A stretch of 64,000 nt of DNA, from NCBI RefSeq assembly GCF_000621325.1, contig NZ_JHYQ01000001.1, forward strand, positions 238,956-302,955, read 5' to 3'. Each line of letters starts with the position of its first letter. Position 1 is the stretch's first letter. The notes beneath the pieces are model-generated. The model was not told the DNA's origin. It was given only the letters and a program-made list of their open reading frames with translations, and did not search any database. The position numbers and the translations under genes are program-made. Below are positions 38,101-46,930 of the stretch, piece after piece. This DNA is from Thiothrix lacustris DSM 21227. GTDB lineage: Bacteria; Pseudomonadota; Gammaproteobacteria; Thiotrichales; Thiotrichaceae.

Positions 38101-38997
38101 ATAAGCTGTGCACACCCGATTTTCGCACGTAGTAATCGCACTTGAGCAACTATAGTCCTCATTAACACAGTAACCTGAGCCATCTCCGCCGGTTGACACC
38201 CAACCATCGTTGGGATCAGCCGGATCGTCGCAACAAGCGCTATAGTTTTGTGCTTGGCAAGTAGCAGGTAATATTTCACCATTACACTGCCCCCATTCCT
38301 TGACACAGGTTGGATTGTTAGGCGACACAGGTGGTGTGGCGGAGGTTCCCCCACTAGCTGTCTGATAAGCCGTGCAACTGATGCTATTCTCATAGGTTAG
38401 CGGATGAGCCGCCCATCCCAGCGTCGGCAACCCCAGGCCCCAACCTAATTGGTCACCGCGATAATAACGGGCAGCTTCATACATGGAATCAACAATGGGC
38501 GTATACCCATCAGCATCCCAACTATTAACAACATCAGACAGGAATGTGCGGACAGGTGTCGTCAAGGCTGGCTGAGGATCTGGTAGTTTGTACAGATTTT
38601 CATAAGCATCTGTCATCCCAGCGCCACCATCTGTTATAGGGGAACTGATGGCACTATCTATCGGTGAAACCGGGAAATTCACACCCTTAACGGAACTCCA
38701 CCAATAATCTGCCCCCAACCCGTGGTTGGCGTAATGCATCAACCCCACATTCAGATTGGCAGGTGCATTATCCATTACATTCTTGAAAGAGCTTTTGAGT
38801 ACATCCATACGGGAATCGCTGCCTGTAACAATCTGACTCATACTGCCGGAAGCATCAATCAGGAACAGGACATTCGGCGACACATCACCACTTTTATCGG
38901 CAAAGTAGATTTCGGTTTCATCCGCCATTACGACCGAAACGGGCGACAACGCCACTGCCAACAGTAACCAACCCATCAGGTGATGCTTATTTTTCAT
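35140..38997 (-). CDS. pilY1: PilY1-like type IV pilus tip protein, copy A
   Basis: This 1285-residue secreted protein has a signal peptide and an N-terminal von Willebrand A domain with a perfect MIDAS start (FLIDASGSM, residues 46-54). A Cys-containing insert follows before VLMSDGKPEYP. The C-terminal PilY1 beta-propeller has the calcium-loop-like MDMDRNGVLDRLYFSDTGG. PilY1 proteins sit at the pilus tip, aid extension and sense surfaces. It is the last gene of the minor pilin operon, 47 bases after its paralogue. The two share long conserved blocks and look like a tandem duplication. Confidence 0.92.
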   Translation of the reverse strand: MKNKHHLMGWLLLAVALSPVSVVMADETEIYFADKSGDVSPNVLFLIDASGSMSQIVTGSDSRMDVLKSSFKNVMDNAPANLNVGLMHYANHGLGADYWWSSVKGVNFPVSPIDSAISSPITDGGAGMTDAYENLYKLPDPQPALTTPVRTFLSDVVNSWDADGYTPIVDSMYEAARYYRGDQLGWGLGLPTLGWAAHPLTYENSISCTAYQTASGGTSATPPVSPNNPTCVKEWGQCNGEILPATCQAQNYSACCDDPADPNDGWVSTGGDGSGYCVNEDYSCSSAITTCENRVCTAYNTSVDLSYRSPIKHSCQANYLVLMSDGKPEYPYYSGVIPPEVDGTLYYPPSSKRYPGGTGYAADKSSEIKVSPRLEDYMGVTNCADGSAIKDIAGGNIGYNSGVCGPELSEWLATTDQDGDSSNGDQVVKTYTVGFALNADPSDKGEEYLQLLASKGKGEYFPAGNEEELSSAFKAILSSISKAASSFSSPTYTVDTNSMLAHSDEVYIPVFDQNNKPVWSGNLKKFARTTDGKLVGEPIVRDPLTGTIISGTPIVNAEGEFLDSADDLWGGVSGTDVAAGGASSQLPVPDARKLYTDVSSNLSLTASTNALDATNIKVTDGLLVGLPDTGQVVKHFLPDADGDGTSCVGYYYDCAGTKHNVLGDYSTKVGCVTIANVAVTCSSTDYLTDSAREQLLDFVRGDADPDPAVTTPRQHMGDMLNSKPLVVDYGDGEQRIFAATNEGFLHSIDTDSGVEQWAFMPKDLLPNIKKFMENLPSKDHVYGIDGPLTLWDYDTNNDGEINSTDGDKRVLFFGLRRGGDAYYALDVTLPNAPKILWKKENATGADDQAWYELGETWSKPSLAKMRIGSATSSQVRNVVVFGAGYDAEKDVENTPATQDQPAVVRTADQLGSDVMIVDALTGELLWSLQKSLYNNSSLLNPIKDSIPGDIRVMDMDRNGVLDRLYFSDTGGNVWRVDMDHDLRDGDPDMYNYSDAILTKIAALGTDGDYGTDTRKFFYEPDVALIQHNGKTRMTIALGSGYRTHPLNTHTNDRFYVLMDPNVYNEPATTGEKAFTTITNADLTNARGTLGEAGSFDDAEDSLLRENDSDNHMGWYYDFDNKGEKVLASAVSFLNKVVFTTFAPVDESGNEPSDDPCVVPPNSARAYVLDLFTGTAVADLDRTSSTAAGNNNVGGKDDFVVAGVNEILDAAKVIFRLPSAADGGDCEEGDCQQTVEIRVGKMEMPVMDDANSANDVTSNGVKDIAAKTDLTDIMPRMFWLDHNATE

Positions 38998-39044
38998 GCT
39001 TTATACATCGCTGGTAAAATTATTTTATTAACTATGCTTTTATA

Positions 39045-42000
39045 CTAATACGAAACACCCTCGTCACGCCAGAAAGTCCGTGGAAGAATATCGGTCAAAT
39101 CCACACTGCCCGCCACACCCGTTCCCAGTGCGTTGTGACTATCCATCACAGGCAATAGCATTTTCCCTACCCGAATATCCACCATCTGCTGACAATCCCC
39201 ATCAGTACAGGCATCCACGCCATTGCTGCCAACAGCATCAAGGAACACAATCTGTGCACCACCAAGAATTTCATTCACACCCGCCACGACCGATTTATCG
39301 TTCGCTGCATCCACCACACCATCACGATTCAGATCCGCAACCGCCTGCCCATTGAATAAGTCGAGCACATAAGCACGGCCAATATTAGCGGGGGCATTAC
39401 AAGGATCATCGCTAGTACCCTCGCCAACAGCAAACGTGGTAAAGATGACTTTATTGAGGAAAGAGACAGCAGGAGCAAGCACTTTCTCCGCATTATTCGG
39501 TAAGTCGTAATACCAACCATAATAACCCGCATCCAGTAGATTTTTACCTGCTCCGGCTAACGTATCGGCCTCGGTCAAATCGGCATCAGTCAAGGCAGTG
39601 AATGTTTCCGGTGCTGGCGCATAGACATTTTCATCCCTCAAGACGTAAAAACGGTCTTGAATATCGGCATTCTGCGGATGCGAGCGATAGCCACTGCCAA
39701 TCGCCAATGTCATGACCGTTTTACCTTGGTGCTGCATCAACGCCACATCGGGTTCGTAATAGAACTTACGTTTATCTGCCCCACTCCCACCCAAGTTCGC
39801 CAACAGGGTCAAACGGGCATCCGTATAAGCGTACATGCTGGTATCGGCATCACGTAAATCCATATCCATATCTACCCGCCACACCTTACCGCCCGTGTCA
39901 GTGAAATACAGACGATCAAGAGCACCGTTACGATCCATATCCAGCACCCGAATATCAGCAGGAATACTGTTTTTTAGTAAGGCACTTGCACCATTCACAT
40001 CATCACGTAATGACCACAGCCTATTACCCGACACCGCATCGATGATAAACACATCTCGACCCATTGCATCAGCCACCCGTGTTGCTGGATTCTCTTCCTC
40101 TAATGACGGGTCAAAACCACCCCCAAACACCAGTACGTCTTTCAATACCACTGGGGCAGCGGATGTTGCCTGTATATTCATTTTAGCCAGTGCTGGCTTG
40201 GACCAACTCTCACCCAACTCAGCAAAATCCGCTTGACTATTATTCAGCGTCCACACCAGTTTCGGCGCAGCAATAGCGGTAATATCCATCGCGTAATAAG
40301 CCCGACCACCACGCCGCAGCCCAAAGAACAGATAGGCCTTATCACCCGCGCTAGCATCAATTTTACCGTCACCATTTTTATCTAACATCCACGGCATCAA
40401 CTGCCCATCTACCCCGTAGAAATGGGTTTTAGCCGCATTGTTATCGTAAAAATGGCGAATGTTTTTCAATAATGACTGCGGCATGAAAGCCCATTTCTCA
40501 GCACCGTTATCGGTATTAAACGCGTGTAGGAAGCCCTCATTACTCCCCACCAACACATAACTTTTGCCATCAATGTAATCTAACACCACAGGCTTACTGT
40601 TCATGATGTCACCCATATGGTGGCGCACCGTCGTACCATCCTTGTCATAACCGCGTGCAAAACTTAATAGGCTCGTGCGTAAGGCATCGTCCATACCAGC
40701 ATCGCCCAACAATGCTTTAGTAATCGCAATATTGGCCACTCCTAAAGAAGCTAGCGCACCGCCAGCATCGGTATACAAGGTACGACTGGCTGGATTCAAT
40801 AAAGCTGCGGCTCCACCTGCCTGCACCTCATTACCATCGGCAGCAGCTGAAACTGACCATTCATCCCACGTATTATTGGTGAATTGCCCTGTATCATCCA
40901 CGGCGGGTTTATTGTTTTTAGTGCTGTAAATCTGGCCTGCCTGAATATCAACCACCCCATCGCTATCGGTATCAATCGGCGATTTTGCCACTTTAAATTT
41001 CTTCAAATTTCCTGACCACAGCGGCAATTGACTACGTTCAAACACGGGGATATACACATTATCACCATGCGCTAACAAATTACTTTTGTCGATGCTGTAA
41101 GCCGGGGCACTGAAGGAGGCCGATGCCGCATCAATTTTATCCAGAATACTATTGAAACTCTTGGTCAGATCATCCAAGTTACTTGCCGTGAATGCACCGC
41201 TATTGGTAGCGGCCAAACTTCCCCAGTAACGCAGGGGGTTCAAAATTTCCTGCAAACCTGAACGAACGTCTGCCAACGCGACACCCGCCCCCATGACCCC
41301 AAAGAGTTGATGATACAAATCCTGAGGTTGTTGCGCCAAAGCCAAAGGCTTCGTAACCGTATAATCCGGCTGATAAGTCATACTGGCGGAGGTTATTTGC
41401 CCCCCCTCAATACGGTTAACCTTGCGTATCACTTGATCAAAAGCCAGTTGCAAACTGGTACTGTCATTCGCCGCTAATGCCCCATCGGCCATATTGGCAA
41501 GGCTCGCCAGATAATCTGTACCTGCTTTATCTTCCACACCAAACGCGACCGTGAAAGTACCAATCGCTTGCTTACCCTCAACACTACTAGACTGGTCAGT
41601 TTTCGACAGGAAACTGGTTAACTCAGCCCCACAAGTACCACTTTTATACCCGTTAGGCGCATCATTTCCACATCCAGAGCCTTTGCTAGTCAGGGTTTGA
41701 ATCTCATTTTGGCGCAGTGGGTATTGGTTAATACCACCACCATTACTAGCACTACCTGCATATTCAGGCCGCCCATCAGACATCAGCACCACGTAGTTAG
41801 CCTGACATTCATGCTGCATCGGTGATAGGTAACGCTTCCCGCCCCCACAAATGGTTTCTTGTTGCTTGCATTGCTCCTCGGTAACTTCCTCTTCCTCCTC
41901 ACACACTTGTTGCGTATTGGTGTTGGTGGTGGAGCAGGTGAAGCCGCCAGTGCATTGCTGAACACTTTGATTGCAGACAACGTTGGTACATTGCTGAACA

Positions 42001-42950
42001 TCTTTCATGCAAGCTACTTCCGTACAACTGGTAATGGCTTGACCTGATTCATCATAACCACTAGTGACGCAGTTTTGGCACATACCTGGTTGTTTTACTG
42101 TGACACAATTTTGGCAGGTACTGGCCTGTTGCACTGTCGTCCAGCCACAACACTGGTTTGGAACCGAGGTTGTGATGGTTTGCGTCGTGTATTTTTTACA
42201 GACTTTTTTAGTTTCCGTTTTACACCCCGTCATAGGAAGTGCTGTATTACACTGACCGGCTGAATTATTACACCACCATTCATTGACTTGGCAGTTCAAA
42301 GCATTATCGTTAATGTAAGTGGAGGGGTGGGCGGCGCGAACATTACCAGCAGCAAGGTTTCCGAAATCGACGGACTCTCCACGGTAATAACGACTGGCTT
42401 CATACAAAGCATCGACGATAGGTGTGTTACCACCTGCACTCCAGCTATAGGCGATATCTTGTAAAAACGCCCGTACAGGTTCACTGTTCCCCGTTGGATT
42501 CGGCAAGTTATCTTGCCCCATAGGAATACTCGCTTCGATAATCGATTTAGCGCTACCGTTACCATCCTTATCCAGATCAATCGATTTTACGGGAAAACTA
42601 ACCCCATTAGCTTGGTTTTCACCATGCCCACCGTAACGCATCAGGCCGATATTGAGGTTACTAGGCGCTGAAGACATAACTGCTGAAAAGGCTTCCTGCA
42701 TGACTTGCATACGGGTTTTACCGCCACTGCCCGGCACGATATTTTTATTCGCACAGGTGTTATCTGGCTTGTCGTATAACCCATTCGCATCAGCCTGACA
42801 TTCCATGCTTAATGAAGTATCCAACACAAACAGAATATTCGGGTTGGCACTGACACTTTGATCATAATAAATCTCTGCATCATCTGCCATTAATACGGTA
42901 GACAACAGCAAAGGAAGAGCGGGCAACAGATAACGAAGCATACGTTTCAT
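39045..42950 (-). CDS. pilY1: PilY1-like type IV pilus tip protein, copy B, Cys-rich
   Basis: This 1301-residue paralogue has a signal peptide, a von Willebrand A domain whose MIDAS reads LDTSLSM (residues 43-49) and the C-terminal PilY1 propeller with LDMDRNGALDRLYFTDTGG. Within the A domain, residues about 220-382 hold 21 cysteines, many as CQNC, CTNVVC or QQC units, far more than in copy A. These may form disulfides or bind metal at the pilus tip. It lies between pilE and copy A in the same operon. Two different tip adhesins might be used alternately. Confidence 0.92.
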   Translation of the reverse strand: MKRMLRYLLPALPLLLSTVLMADDAEIYYDQSVSANPNILFVLDTSLSMECQADANGLYDKPDNTCANKNIVPGSGGKTRMQVMQEAFSAVMSSAPSNLNIGLMRYGGHGENQANGVSFPVKSIDLDKDGNGSAKSIIEASIPMGQDNLPNPTGNSEPVRAFLQDIAYSWSAGGNTPIVDALYEASRYYRGESVDFGNLAAGNVRAAHPSTYINDNALNCQVNEWWCNNSAGQCNTALPMTGCKTETKKVCKKYTTQTITTSVPNQCCGWTTVQQASTCQNCVTVKQPGMCQNCVTSGYDESGQAITSCTEVACMKDVQQCTNVVCNQSVQQCTGGFTCSTTNTNTQQVCEEEEEVTEEQCKQQETICGGGKRYLSPMQHECQANYVVLMSDGRPEYAGSASNGGGINQYPLRQNEIQTLTSKGSGCGNDAPNGYKSGTCGAELTSFLSKTDQSSSVEGKQAIGTFTVAFGVEDKAGTDYLASLANMADGALAANDSTSLQLAFDQVIRKVNRIEGGQITSASMTYQPDYTVTKPLALAQQPQDLYHQLFGVMGAGVALADVRSGLQEILNPLRYWGSLAATNSGAFTASNLDDLTKSFNSILDKIDAASASFSAPAYSIDKSNLLAHGDNVYIPVFERSQLPLWSGNLKKFKVAKSPIDTDSDGVVDIQAGQIYSTKNNKPAVDDTGQFTNNTWDEWSVSAAADGNEVQAGGAAALLNPASRTLYTDAGGALASLGVANIAITKALLGDAGMDDALRTSLLSFARGYDKDGTTVRHHMGDIMNSKPVVLDYIDGKSYVLVGSNEGFLHAFNTDNGAEKWAFMPQSLLKNIRHFYDNNAAKTHFYGVDGQLMPWMLDKNGDGKIDASAGDKAYLFFGLRRGGRAYYAMDITAIAAPKLVWTLNNSQADFAELGESWSKPALAKMNIQATSAAPVVLKDVLVFGGGFDPSLEEENPATRVADAMGRDVFIIDAVSGNRLWSLRDDVNGASALLKNSIPADIRVLDMDRNGALDRLYFTDTGGKVWRVDMDMDLRDADTSMYAYTDARLTLLANLGGSGADKRKFYYEPDVALMQHQGKTVMTLAIGSGYRSHPQNADIQDRFYVLRDENVYAPAPETFTALTDADLTEADTLAGAGKNLLDAGYYGWYYDLPNNAEKVLAPAVSFLNKVIFTTFAVGEGTSDDPCNAPANIGRAYVLDLFNGQAVADLNRDGVVDAANDKSVVAGVNEILGGAQIVFLDAVGSNGVDACTDGDCQQMVDIRVGKMLLPVMDSHNALGTGVAGSVDLTDILPRTFWRDEGVSY

Positions 42951-42995
42951 GGAAAACCTTTTTATTATTCTAGCTGCAATAAAAGATCAGCAGCG

Positions 42996-43421
42996 TTACT
43001 TCCAGCAGGTATTGGCGGTGGTAGTCGTGGCACTCACGCCACCCCTCTTAGCCCCCCGATCATCCAGTGTCATCACTTGACAGGAAGCATCATGAGCCTG
43101 TGGTTTGCTAGCCGTTGCTGTCGCTGTTGCGGTAAAGCCCGTAGTGCCAGTCGTGTTGATAGATAACGTGTAATAACCATCTGGGCTGCTCGTGCTGTAC
43201 CCCAGTGCTGTAATACTTCCATAACTGCGGTTACGCAAGAAATAGCTTTCTTGACGTTGTGCAATTTCCATCAGTGCGACTTGTGCATCAGCCCTACGGC
43301 TTTTCTGCACACTGGCGGTATAACTAGGATAGGCAATCGCCGCTAAGATGCCGACAATGGCCACCGTGATCATTAGTTCAATTAAGGTGAAACCTTTATT
43401 CTGGTGTTTTATTGTTATCAT
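42996..43421 (-). CDS. pilE: Type IV pilin-like protein PilE
   Basis: The protein (141 residues) has a class III prepilin signal: a short basic leader ending HQNKG, then FTLIELMITVAIVGILAAIA with Glu at mature position 5. The body contains RRADAQVALMEIAQRQESYFL, the conserved PilE-type segment, and a C-terminal cysteine pair. ATG 43421 gives a normal leader; the longer frame adds seven residues. It lies between pilX and the two pilY1-like genes, and acts as a minor pilin or pilus-priming subunit. Confidence 0.92.
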   Translation of the reverse strand: MITIKHQNKGFTLIELMITVAIVGILAAIAYPSYTASVQKSRRADAQVALMEIAQRQESYFLRNRSYGSITALGYSTSSPDGYYTLSINTTGTTGFTATATATASKPQAHDASCQVMTLDDRGAKRGGVSATTTTANTCWK

Positions 43422-43442
43422 TATAGGTATCTCTTTACTCAC

Positions 43443-43997
43443 TTAGTTGATTTTAGGAACAGGTTTCAGCACACCTTCAGAGTGCTCACTCTTCGCACCC
43501 GTCCCTGACAGAGAAGCATGGGCTTCTGTCGTAAAAATGCGGCAGGCAAGTCCACCGGCATCGGGGGTCATTTCCGTTGTCATGGCAATGCCATTAAGTG
43601 GCGGACATCCTTCTTCCTCACTCATCGCAGCAACACCTGTTACGGTCACTTGACTGGCAGCATCACTGAATACCCCTGTGCTGGATTCACTCAAAGAACT
43701 TCCCGCCACACCAAAATTTTTCAACTCACGTGTTTTAACCTTATTTTTATCATAAGTTATGGATGTAGGTGTCTCACCCGTAGTCGCTGTTTGCATGACT
43801 TGATACAAATTGGAAGACTTTCTCAACATCGAATCCGCCCCCTGAAATGTCAGCATGTACATCATCTGATTGCCAGCAATACGACTATCTACTGTCGCCA
43901 TACGGGTGGCAGCAATACCAATCACAGTCATGGTCAGTAGGATAACCAAACCCCACACCAGCACTGCACCACGCTCCTGCTTTCTTAGCGTTCTCAT
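43443..43997 (-). CDS. pilX: Minor pilin PilX-like
   Basis: The product (184 residues from ATG 43997) has a short basic leader MRTLRKQERG, then AVLVWGLVILLTMTVIGIAATRM, the atypical prepilin start of PilX, which lacks the usual FTLIE. The N-terminal helix has the AGNQMMYMLTFQGAD pattern of PilX/PilW partners. Position between pilW and pilE is standard. It helps build the pilus-initiating minor-pilin complex. Confidence 0.85.
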   Translation of the reverse strand: MRTLRKQERGAVLVWGLVILLTMTVIGIAATRMATVDSRIAGNQMMYMLTFQGADSMLRKSSNLYQVMQTATTGETPTSITYDKNKVKTRELKNFGVAGSSLSESSTGVFSDAASQVTVTGVAAMSEEEGCPPLNGIAMTTEMTPDAGGLACRIFTTEAHASLSGTGAKSEHSEGVLKPVPKIN

Positions 43998-44007
43998 CCC
44001 ATTCCCC

Positions 44008-44874
44008 CTAACCATCAACCACATTACGCAAATGGATCACAGCGGAATATACCGCACGTTGGTAGCGATCATTGCGCGTCAATGACACTCCCAATACATC
44101 GTAAGACTGCGACGCCGTCGCTGGTAACACCGGCTCCAACGACCGAATCAAAATACCTGCTTTCATACTAATGACTTGCTGCCACGTATTGGCGGCGGTA
44201 ACAGCAGTCGCACTCATGTACTGATCTACCGCACCATCGGTATTTGTATCAACACCATATAGAAATTGAATATTCTCAACACCATTCACAATGGGACGCT
44301 TAGCCTGATTCGCATTGGAACCCACGCCATACAAGATCGGCACAAGATTGCCTAAAGAATCTTTGGTCGTCCCATCAGTAGCGACATGGAAAGCGTTATA
44401 AACCAGCGAGTCGCTTAAGCTAGGAACCCCTCCCCAACACCCAGTAGGCAAATCACCATTGAGTACATCTGTGAATAATCCTGAATCACCAATGAAACGA
44501 ACACTCACCGCATCTCCATAAGTATTCAGATCATCCTGCGTAGCACTGGCTTTCAACGCACCTAATGCTAGTGACTTAACGGTTCCACAAGAACCTCCCA
44601 CTGGGTCAGCGCTACCGTTAACATAGAAATACCCATCGACCGTATTCATCGGCAACTTGCTTGGAGTTGCATAACCAGCATGTTCTAAGTGTTTGATCAG
44701 CATATTTAAAGCAACGCGAGCACTTTCATCCATTAAGGATAACTGATCACGCGCGTTGTAATTGCGCTTACTGCTAACGTAGACAGTGCTTATCCCGGCC
44801 ACCAATACCAGGCTGACCAGCATGGCAATCATCAATTCGACGAGGGAAAGCCCTTTTTGCATTGTATGTTTCAT
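44008..44874 (-). CDS. pilW: Minor pilin PilW-like
   Basis: This 288-residue protein has leader MKHTMQKG followed by LSLVELMIAMLVSLVLVAGI with Glu5, a typical prepilin N-terminus. It is larger than other minor pilins, as usual for PilW. ATG 44874 has a good ribosome site (AGGGA seven bases upstream). It is ten bases after pilV and overlaps no functional start of pilX. Confidence 0.88.
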   Translation of the reverse strand: MKHTMQKGLSLVELMIAMLVSLVLVAGISTVYVSSKRNYNARDQLSLMDESARVALNMLIKHLEHAGYATPSKLPMNTVDGYFYVNGSADPVGGSCGTVKSLALGALKASATQDDLNTYGDAVSVRFIGDSGLFTDVLNGDLPTGCWGGVPSLSDSLVYNAFHVATDGTTKDSLGNLVPILYGVGSNANQAKRPIVNGVENIQFLYGVDTNTDGAVDQYMSATAVTAANTWQQVISMKAGILIRSLEPVLPATASQSYDVLGVSLTRNDRYQRAVYSAVIHLRNVVDG

Positions 44875-44883
44875 GGTTATTCC

Positions 44884-45438
44884 CTACAAAATGGCATTCA
44901 GGTTGATATTGAAGGTTTCGACACCATCCGTGCCGCCATCAAGATCAGCCTGACGGGTAGCATTACGCTCATCCCATTGCAGGTTAACCGATAAACCTTT
45001 CTGACAATCCGCAGGCAAATCAACAACAGGGCTACCAGCAGCAGGAGGATCAAAACAGGCGACTGTCAATACACCATTGATTAATGTATTACTAATACTC
45101 ACATCTGTTCCACAACGAATACGGAACAGGTCATAACGCGCCAAGTTTGCCGCTGTACAACTTCCAGTATCACAGGCAGGTGAAGGCTGGCTGCAACTAG
45201 TAGCTACATTATATTGCCCTGCCAAGGCAGCCGAACGGTTCGCACGCATGTGTTCCAGTAGGTCATGCACAAGCCAAGTGGCCTGTTGCATCTGATAAGA
45301 GTTATGAGTCGTTTTCATCCCTGCAATCTGTAGACCGGCTAAACCAAGCAATCCAGTAGATAACACAACCGTTGCAATCAGGACTTCTAACAGACTCAGA
45401 CCCGCCTGTTTGTGAGATAAGGGTAAGCGCAATGGCAT
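44884..45438 (-). CDS. pilV: Minor pilin PilV-like
   Basis: The 184-residue product has leader ending HKQAG, then LSLLEVLIATVVLSTGLLGLAGL, the PilV pattern, followed by LVHDLLEHMRANRSAA. It is the first recognisable gene of the operon pilV-pilW-pilX-pilE-pilY1B-pilY1A. A fimT/fimU gene, which usually precedes pilV, is absent here. The promoter probably lies in 45439-45600. Confidence 0.88.
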   Translation of the reverse strand: MPLRLPLSHKQAGLSLLEVLIATVVLSTGLLGLAGLQIAGMKTTHNSYQMQQATWLVHDLLEHMRANRSAALAGQYNVATSCSQPSPACDTGSCTAANLARYDLFRIRCGTDVSISNTLINGVLTVACFDPPAAGSPVVDLPADCQKGLSVNLQWDERNATRQADLDGGTDGVETFNINLNAIL

Positions 45439-45601
45439 AATTAAGCCTATTAATATTAGAATTGATGCTTATTTAAACAAATACCATTATATCAATAAAT
45501 ACACTGAATATGTAATTATAAAAAACCATTCCGATAAGCAGTAGTGTTTTCAGTATCAATGGCGAGCACTGTGCCCTTTTTATTTTCTATTTTCCCTGCA
45601 C

Positions 45602-45628
45602 AAAAAAAACCCCGGCATTTTACCGGGG
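45602..45628 (-). terminator. Intrinsic terminator before the pilin operon
   Basis: On the minus strand, CCCCGG and CCGGGG arms around a seven-base loop are followed by eight T residues. It ends transcription from the right (the small ORF at 45719-45901) and insulates the pilin operon. Confidence 0.85.
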
Positions 45629-45718
45629 AGGGAACTCTCAACTCATGACTATGACGCAGCTGCGTTATAGTTATTAGTCGTAATACTTCACTAAAAAGTT
45701 CATACATTTCAACTTTTT

Positions 45719-45901
45719 TTAGTGGATCCTCATGGAAAATGTTGGGTCAAGCGTCGAGCGAACCCCTCTTTCTCGCAACAAGCGTTCCAATTGCTTACCC
45801 AAATCACCAAAATCCTGACGATAAATAATCAGCCCATCCAATAGTAGCTGCGCAGAAGTACGCCGCCTTACACTATCACGAACAACAAGCCGTCTACTCA
45901 T
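45719..45901 (-). CDS. Small basic protein of unknown function
   Basis: A 60-residue frame is preceded by AAGGGG about nine bases before the ATG and followed after ~90 bases by a strong intrinsic terminator, so it probably belongs to a real short transcript. The sequence is rich in Arg and Leu (RRRTSAQLLLDGL, LGKQLERLLRERG). It might be a small nucleic-acid-binding or regulatory protein. I recognise no family. Confidence 0.45.
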   Translation of the reverse strand: MSRRLVVRDSVRRRTSAQLLLDGLIIYRQDFGDLGKQLERLLRERGVRSTLDPTFSMRIH

Positions 45902-46039
45902 TTACACACACCCCTTTCTTAAACACTAGTATCAACCCTCAGTTTAAATATAGTGCAAAAATAAATTTTCTGTGTTGTCTTTCTGCTGAGTTTAGGGATA
46001 ATACAAGAACTTTAGTATATTAACGGTTACTGATTAAAC

Positions 46040-46930
46040 ATGACCATTACAGCCCCTGACATACCTGAGCAGCGTTTACTATTCATCGATGAACTTAGTC
46101 ATGATGAAATCAAACAACTACAACGTGATGCAGCAACGGCTTTTCAGCTCGCACCACATTTTCACGATACATTGAAAGGGGGAGTTGCTGGTCCAGAATT
46201 AGCCATCATCCCAGCAGGGCGTTTTGAGATGGGTTCAGAGCCTACTGAAATTGGGCATCAGCGTGAAGAATACCCACGTCATCTCACGATGATCAGTAAG
46301 CCGTTCGCCATGGGCATCTACCCTATAACAGGTGAAGAATTCCGTTTATTCCGTCAAGAAACCGAATGGTTTCTGCGCCCAGAACTCATCTGGCATGAAG
46401 GCCGTTACCCTGCCATCAATGTCCGCATTGAAGACATAAAACTATTTCTAGCATGGCTGAGCCTTAAGACAGGTGAAACCTACCGTTTACCGACAGAAGC
46501 TGAATGGGAATACGCTGCTCGCGCCGGTACAACGACGCCCTTTCACCACGGTGAAGATGTCAGTTGCAAAGAAGTTCACTTCAACCCACTATTTCCCTAC
46601 AAGGAAAAGCTGGATAAACGTCGCTGGTATATGCCACGTTGCTTCCCTAGCCCCAAAGCCAGCGAGGTTGGCTTGCAAGCGGCTAATGCTTGGGGGCTGC
46701 ATGATGTACATGGTAATGTTTGGGAATTCACGCAAGATCACTGGACAACCTCGCATTTATACGCGAACCGCAATGGGACTCCCTCGAACTCAGCTAATCC
46801 CTATTGGTATGTCACCAAAGGCGGCTCATGGTTCGACCCGGCAGCACGCGCACGCAGCGCCGCCCGCAAAAAACGCTACTTAGATGAAATGGACACCAAC
46901 CTTGGTTTTCGGGTAGTACGCGAACTTTAG
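46040..46930 (+). CDS. SUMF1/formylglycine-generating-enzyme-like protein
   Basis: This 296-residue protein lacks a signal peptide and consists largely of a SUMF1 fold: IPAGRFEMGSEPTEIG, YRLPTEAEWEYAARAG, LHDVHGNVWEFTQDHW, VTKGGSWFDPAARARSA and NLGFRVVREL. True formylglycine-generating enzymes need a C-terminal cysteine pair for copper, which I do not see, so sulfatase activation is unlikely. No sulfatase gene is nearby. Its stop overlaps that of the convergent dihydroorotase by four bases. Confidence 0.85.
   Translation: MTITAPDIPEQRLLFIDELSHDEIKQLQRDAATAFQLAPHFHDTLKGGVAGPELAIIPAGRFEMGSEPTEIGHQREEYPRHLTMISKPFAMGIYPITGEEFRLFRQETEWFLRPELIWHEGRYPAINVRIEDIKLFLAWLSLKTGETYRLPTEAEWEYAARAGTTTPFHHGEDVSCKEVHFNPLFPYKEKLDKRRWYMPRCFPSPKASEVGLQAANAWGLHDVHGNVWEFTQDHWTTSHLYANRNGTPSNSANPYWYVTKGGSWFDPAARARSAARKKRYLDEMDTNLGFRVVREL

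Noticed and set aside
45516..45707. 63-codon minus-strand frame
   Set aside because: It contains the intrinsic terminator hairpin and T-run, has no ribosome site and shows no family features.
46040..46930. Sulfatase-activating formylglycine enzyme
   Set aside because: The C-terminal copper-binding cysteine pair expected for oxidase activity is not visible, and no sulfatase gene is nearby.
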